From Melioribacteraceae bacterium (GTDB taxonomy: Bacteria; Bacteroidota; Ignavibacteria; Ignavibacteriales; Melioribacteraceae), in assembly GCA_026987055.1 (NCBI GenBank), contig JALSNL010000351.1:1-9733 (forward strand): a stretch of DNA of 9,733 nucleotides, given 5' to 3'. Positions within the stretch are counted from its first letter, which is position 1; each line of letters opens with the position of its first letter. The position numbers and the translations under genes were made by a program. Of the stretch, positions 6,073 to 9,733 are shown one piece after another. The notes under the pieces are model-generated. The model worked only from the letters and a program-made list of their open reading frames with translations. It was not told the DNA's origin and did not search any database.

Positions 6073-7677
6073 ATGAACGGTTTCCCTATTTTATCTTGGA
6101 TAACATTTTTACCCATTATTGGTATGATAGCTGTTTTAATTATGCCGAATAAAATGGAAAAAGGCATAAAGCTTATAACATTAGTAATAACTGGTCTCCA
6201 AGTTATTTTGGCTATAATTCTCCTCAGCAATTTTAACTATAGTGCCGGAGGAATTTATGAAGCCAGTTCATTCCAGTTTATAGAAAAATTCAGATGGATT
6301 GAAATTTCAGGACTTTCTTGGTTAGGCACATTTAAAGTTGATTACTTTTTAGGCGTTGATGGAATAAGCATGCCAATGCTGCTTTTAACAGCTCTTGTTT
6401 CTTTTATTGCTACAATTTCCTCTTGGAAAATAAATAAATCTGTTAAAGGATTTTTTGCTTTATTTCTTTTATTAGATACCGGAATGATGGGTGTTTTTGT
6501 GGCTTTGGATTTCCTCCTATTTTACATCTTCTGGGAATTGATGTTACTTCCAATGTACTTCCTAATAGGCATTTGGGGTGGACCTCGAAAAGAATATGCA
6601 GCTATTAAGTTCTTCATTTATACCTTATTCGGTAGTGTGTTTATGTTATTGGTAATGATAGGACTTTATTTTAGCACTACGGAAGTGATTGCCGATGGTT
6701 CAAGAGTATTTACTTTTAATCTTTTGGCAATGATGGATCCTACTAATTATACAACCAATGGAATTTTATCTCCGCTTAATCCTAATAATTACAGATTTAT
6801 TGCATACATTGCATTATTTGCCGGATTTGCAATAAAAATACCTATGTTCCCTTTCCATACTTGGTTGCCTGATGCACACGTTGAAGCACCTACACCAATA
6901 AGTGTTATTCTGGCTGGTGTTTTAATTAAGATGGGAACTTATGGAATACTTAGAATTAGTTATCCTATATTTCCGCAAATTACATTAGACCTTGCTTATT
7001 ATATAGGACTTTTCGGAGTTATAAATATTATTTACGGTGGTCTTGTTGCACTTGCCCAAAAAGATTTTAAGAAAATGATTGCCTATTCGTCTGTTTCTCA
7101 CATGGGCTATGTTTTGTTAGGTATGGCTTCAATGTCAACTATAGGAATAAACGGAGCTATCTTCCAAATGTTTAACCACGGTACAATTACCGCAATGTTA
7201 TTCTTGATTGTTGGTGTTGTTTACGATAGAGCACATACAAGAGAAATAAATGCTTTTGGCGGATTAGCAAATAAAATGCCTATGTACACCGGATTTGTTA
7301 CAATAGCATTTTTTGCAGCAATCGGATTGCCTAGTTTAAGCGGATTTGTTTCCGAAGCTTTGGTGTTTGTCGGAGCATTCAGTTCTGAAACAACAAGAAT
7401 TTTAACAATGTTCGGAACTCTTGGAATACTGATTGGTGCTGCATATATGCTTTGGACACTTCAAAGAATTTTCTTTGGTGAATTTAATAAAAAGTGGGAT
7501 GATGTTTTAACCGATATTGATTTCAGAGAATATGCTATGTTAGTTCCACTTGCAATTATTGTTATTTTCTTAGGTATATATCCATCCGCTATGCTGGATA
7601 TTTTAAATACATCGGTAAATACTTTAGTAGGATTTTTACATAGTAGTGCTGCAACAATAACCAAAATGAGTATGTAG
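6073..7677 (+). CDS. nuoM: NADH-quinone oxidoreductase subunit M (NuoM, ND4), middle antiporter-like pump
   Basis: A 534-residue membrane protein, the middle ion-pumping subunit between NuoN and NuoL. The charged residues of the half-channels and central axis are all present: E155 in FYIFWELMLLPMYFLIGIWG, K255 in AGFAIKIPMFPFHTWLPDAH, K286 in AGVLIKMGTYG, and E428 in SGFVSEALVF. These match E. coli Glu144, Lys234, Lys265 and Glu407. H369 lies in the MFNHGTITAMLFL segment. Glu at 428, where NuoL and NuoN have Lys, is diagnostic of NuoM. The family motif GVDGISMPMLLLTALV is at 94-109. Length is within the usual range (about 500-540). ATG at 6073 follows a 39-base AT-rich spacer after nuoL with no obvious Shine-Dalgarno or promoter. 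The gene ends with TAG, then 78 bases precede nuoN. Confidence 0.98.
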   Translation: MNGFPILSWITFLPIIGMIAVLIMPNKMEKGIKLITLVITGLQVILAIILLSNFNYSAGGIYEASSFQFIEKFRWIEISGLSWLGTFKVDYFLGVDGISMPMLLLTALVSFIATISSWKINKSVKGFFALFLLLDTGMMGVFVALDFLLFYIFWELMLLPMYFLIGIWGGPRKEYAAIKFFIYTLFGSVFMLLVMIGLYFSTTEVIADGSRVFTFNLLAMMDPTNYTTNGILSPLNPNNYRFIAYIALFAGFAIKIPMFPFHTWLPDAHVEAPTPISVILAGVLIKMGTYGILRISYPIFPQITLDLAYYIGLFGVINIIYGGLVALAQKDFKKMIAYSSVSHMGYVLLGMASMSTIGINGAIFQMFNHGTITAMLFLIVGVVYDRAHTREINAFGGLANKMPMYTGFVTIAFFAAIGLPSLSGFVSEALVFVGAFSSETTRILTMFGTLGILIGAAYMLWTLQRIFFGEFNKKWDDVLTDIDFREYAMLVPLAIIVIFLGIYPSAMLDILNTSVNTLVGFLHSSAATITKMSM

Positions 7678-7704
7678 TTTATTTTTAATGATAAAATATT
7701 CCAA

Positions 7705-7726
7705 AACAATCTTTTTGAAGATTGTT
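7705..7726 (+). other. Perfect 9-bp hairpin between nuoM and nuoN
   Basis: AACAATCTT (7705-7713) pairs perfectly with AAGATTGTT (7718-7726) around a TTTG loop, in the middle of the 78-base spacer (7678-7755). No T-run follows on the plus strand, and only four T follow on the minus strand. A strong terminator is therefore unlikely, and nuoN would otherwise be left without an evident promoter. It may be an mRNA stability or processing element, or a partial attenuator; this is inferred from position and symmetry only. Confidence 0.5.
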
Positions 7727-7755
7727 AAATTATAAGTTTAATACAAGATTAAGAT

Positions 7756-9264
7756 ATGCTTGAAAATTTAATTACAGATGCTAACCTAATAGTACCGGAA
7801 ATTATTGTAGCCGTTACTTTATTACTAGTTGTTTTATTCGATTTGATTTTTCATAAGGATAAATCAATTATTCCGTATATCGGTATTGTAGGATTATTTG
7901 CAGCATTGTACTATGCAATTCAAGGATTGCCGCAAAACTCCTATGCATTTACTACTGCAGCAACTTCCCACCAATATGGTTTGTTAGCTATTGATTCTTT
8001 TGGTTCGTATTTTAAGATACTTATTCTGATAACATCAATTTTAATAATTTTCTTTTCAAAAGCATCTTCTGAAATACAAAGAATAAAAGATAGAAGCGGC
8101 GAATACTATGCTCTAATTATGGGAATGGTATTAGGTATGCTGTTTATGGTTTCAGCTTCAGATTTAATTATAATTTATTTGTCTGTTGAACTACTATCCT
8201 TATCTTCTTATGTATTAGCCGGATTTACTAAGTTGAGAGATAGAAATAGTGAAGCATCGCTAAAATATTTAATTTATGGGGCGGTATCTTCCGGACTAAT
8301 GTTATTTGGTATCTCTTTATTGTATGGAATGACCGGAAATACAAATTTAATTGCAATCAATACTGTTCTAAGAAATAGCAGCATTAATATTTTAACTTAT
8401 TCATTTTCGCTAATTTTAATTTTTGTCGGAATTGGCTTTAAAATATCCGCCGTTCCTTTTCACTTTTGGACGCCTGATGTTTACGAAGGTTCACCTATTT
8501 CAATTACTGCTTTTCTTTCTGTAGCAAGTAAGGCTGCCGGTTTTGCATTACTTATTCGTTTTATTAAAACAGCGTTTATCTTGAATGAAACCGATAGTGG
8601 TAGTTGGTCAATGATTGAATTTTTTGATTGGCAAACATTCATAATTATTATTTCAATTTTAACTATGACCTTGGGTAATTTTGTAGCTCTTTGGCAAAAT
8701 AATCTAAAGCGAATGCTGGCTTATTCAAGCATTGCTCATGCCGGTTATATGTTGCTGGGTGTTGCAGTTCTTTCGAATCAAGGTATATTAGCTGTGATGA
8801 TACATTTTCTTGTTTACATGCTAATGAATATAGGAGCGTTTTATATTGTAATGTTAATTGCAAATAAAACCGGTTCCGAAGATATTGATGATTATAATCG
8901 TCTCGGTTATGCCTCACCATTTTTAGGAGTTTCTTTATCAATCTTCCTAATCTCTTTAACAGGATTACCACCGTTAGCCGGTTTTATATCTAAATTATAT
9001 ATATTTCTTGCTGTTATAGATGCTAAACTAATTACGGTTGCTGTTATTGCGGTAATAAATAGCGTTGTTTCCTTGTACTATTATATAAGAGTTTTAAAAC
9101 ATATGTTCCTTAAAAAAGCTGATCAGGAACCGAAAGGACTTAAGCTTGCGCCTGCCGAAATTGTTTTTGTTTTAATTCTTTTAATACCAACTATAATTTT
9201 CGGTTTATATTTTACACCAATGATAGAATTTGCAAGGAATAGTCTTTCAATATTGGGATATTAG
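7756..9264 (+). CDS. nuoN: NADH-quinone oxidoreductase subunit N (NuoN, ND2), proximal antiporter-like pump
   Basis: A 502-residue membrane protein, the ion-pumping subunit nearest the quinone module, in contact with NuoK. E145 in YLSVELLSLSSYVLAGF, K229 in GIGFKISAVPFHFWTPDVYE, K259 in SVASKAAGFALL, and K413 in AGFISKLYIF match E. coli Glu133, Lys217, Lys247 and Lys395. The segment WQNNLKRMLAYSSIAHAGYM (313-332) is the conserved central part of the family. Length is close to the usual ~480-500. ATG at 7756 gives a normal N-terminus (ENLITDANLIVPEIIVA); the leader is AT-rich without a Shine-Dalgarno. This is the last gene of the operon. Its final 18 bases overlap the 3' end of the opposing glycosyltransferase gene, so no intergenic terminator separates the two. 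Confidence 0.98.
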   Translation: MLENLITDANLIVPEIIVAVTLLLVVLFDLIFHKDKSIIPYIGIVGLFAALYYAIQGLPQNSYAFTTAATSHQYGLLAIDSFGSYFKILILITSILIIFFSKASSEIQRIKDRSGEYYALIMGMVLGMLFMVSASDLIIIYLSVELLSLSSYVLAGFTKLRDRNSEASLKYLIYGAVSSGLMLFGISLLYGMTGNTNLIAINTVLRNSSINILTYSFSLILIFVGIGFKISAVPFHFWTPDVYEGSPISITAFLSVASKAAGFALLIRFIKTAFILNETDSGSWSMIEFFDWQTFIIIISILTMTLGNFVALWQNNLKRMLAYSSIAHAGYMLLGVAVLSNQGILAVMIHFLVYMLMNIGAFYIVMLIANKTGSEDIDDYNRLGYASPFLGVSLSIFLISLTGLPPLAGFISKLYIFLAVIDAKLITVAVIAVINSVVSLYYYIRVLKHMFLKKADQEPKGLKLAPAEIVFVLILLIPTIIFGLYFTPMIEFARNSLSILGY

Positions 9265-9733
9265 GATAGGATATTTTTCATTTTTATTTTTTATTACTTT
9301 TAAATTTTTAGAATAGCTCTTAATAAAACGCAATTTTTTTTGTTGTTGATTTTCACTTCTTTTATTGTATTCATAAATAAACTTTTCTATTTGTTTTATT
9401 GCATTATTTTTTTGATTAAATACTTTCAATTCATTTTTAATTTCATTTGCCTTTCTTTTATATTTTTCTTCATTTAGAACTTGATGAAATTTATTAATAA
9501 ATTCATTTTTATTTAGAACTTTACTTTTAGAATATTTCTTTTTAATGGGCAACACAAACTCTCCTACCCCAAGTTTTGCTATTCGTCTTGCGTTACTTTC
9601 CCTTTCGGAAAATGTTGGAATTATTAGAGAAGGAGTTCCCGTTAGCAAGGCAGTTTGACAAGAACCATATCCGCCGTGATGAATAACAATATCCGCTCTT
9701 TCTGCCATTAAAATTCCATCAACAAATTCTGAA
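9247..9733 (-). CDS. GT1/MGT-like glycosyltransferase, C-terminal part (gene begins beyond the window)
   Basis: The frame is open from the window edge to TGA at 9247-9249, giving about 162 residues. It begins SEFVDGILMAERADIVIHHG, so the Met at 9708 is internal and not the start. The segment DIVIHHGGYGSCQTALLTG, then PSLIIPTFSERESNARRIAK and LGVGEFVLP, is the donor-nucleotide-sugar half of a GT-B enzyme. The HHGG...G-x-P pattern followed by E-x-x-x-N-A-R-R resembles macrolide- and UDP-glycosyltransferases (GT1/MGT, MurG-like fold). Sugar donor and acceptor cannot be told. The core is followed by a Lys/Asn/Gln-rich tail of roughly 40 extra residues. Bases 9281-9540 are about 16% G+C against about 41% for 9541-9733. 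The gene faces nuoN and has no functional link to it. Confidence 0.8.
   Translation of the reverse strand, partial: SEFVDGILMAERADIVIHHGGYGSCQTALLTGTPSLIIPTFSERESNARRIAKLGVGEFVLPIKKKYSKSKVLNKNEFINKFHQVLNEEKYKRKANEIKNELKVFNQKNNAIKQIEKFIYEYNKRSENQQQKKLRFIKSYSKNLKVIKNKNEKYPILISQY

Noticed and set aside
7461..7709. Minus-strand reading frame of 82 codons at the nuoM 3' end
   Set aside because: Its hydrophobic composition mirrors the nuoM membrane helices on the other strand, and it shows no independent motif.
7705..7726. The nuoM-nuoN hairpin as a rho-independent terminator
   Set aside because: The stem has only two G-C pairs and is followed by AAATTATAAG, not a T-run, and nuoN downstream has no evident promoter of its own.
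8663..8971. Minus-strand reading frame of 102 codons inside nuoN
   Set aside because: It has odd composition, no motif and lies entirely opposite conserved nuoN sequence.
9249..9262. AATAT-TGGG-ATATT stem at the nuoN stop as the operon terminator
   Set aside because: It is a five-pair, all A-T stem inside coding sequence. The T-rich stretch starts about 10 bases later, so this is too weak to call.

Overview
The window is almost entirely one plus-strand operon for the proton-pumping respiratory complex I (NADH-quinone oxidoreductase family). It reads from the 3' end of nuoC through nuoD, nuoH, nuoI, nuoJ, nuoK, nuoL, nuoM and nuoN. The last ~470 bases hold the 3' part of an unrelated GT1/MGT-like glycosyltransferase on the minus strand, which converges on nuoN. 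The DNA is AT-rich (roughly one third G+C in sampled parts of the nuo genes). Start codons are preceded by A/T-rich leaders without well-placed Shine-Dalgarno sequences. Separate nuoC and nuoD genes are followed directly by nuoH. Together these suggest a low-GC member of the Bacteroidota/Chlorobiota group; this is an inference and I cannot name a genus.

Layout: 1-107 is the nuoC C-terminus. 108-251 is a 144-base gap with two hairpins and a direct repeat. 252-3892 holds nuoD, H, I, J and K, overlapping or nearly touching; nuoK begins with TTG. 3898-9264 holds the three antiporter-like pump subunits nuoL, nuoM and nuoN. There is a 39-base gap before nuoM, and a 78-base gap with a perfect 9-bp hairpin before nuoN. 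9247-9733 (minus) is the glycosyltransferase fragment, whose stop codon lies inside the 3' end of nuoN.

How the genes work together: NuoC, NuoD and NuoI belong to the peripheral arm that carries electrons to quinone. NuoH anchors that arm and forms the quinone chamber. NuoJ and NuoK link the chamber to NuoN, NuoM and NuoL, which translocate ions. The key charged residues of the pump subunits, the quinone-site His and Tyr of NuoD, and all eight cluster cysteines of NuoI are present, so the complex looks functional.

The NADH-dehydrogenase module (nuoE, nuoF, nuoG), which usually sits between nuoD and nuoH, is absent there. This matches the 11-subunit form of complex I, in which a donor such as ferredoxin or flavodoxin is suspected. 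I did not find an undescribed system. The points most worth checking are the missing input module, the charged Ala/Lys/Glu tail on NuoI, a duplicated segment in the NuoL lateral-helix region, the intercistronic hairpins, and the very AT-rich tail of the glycosyltransferase.
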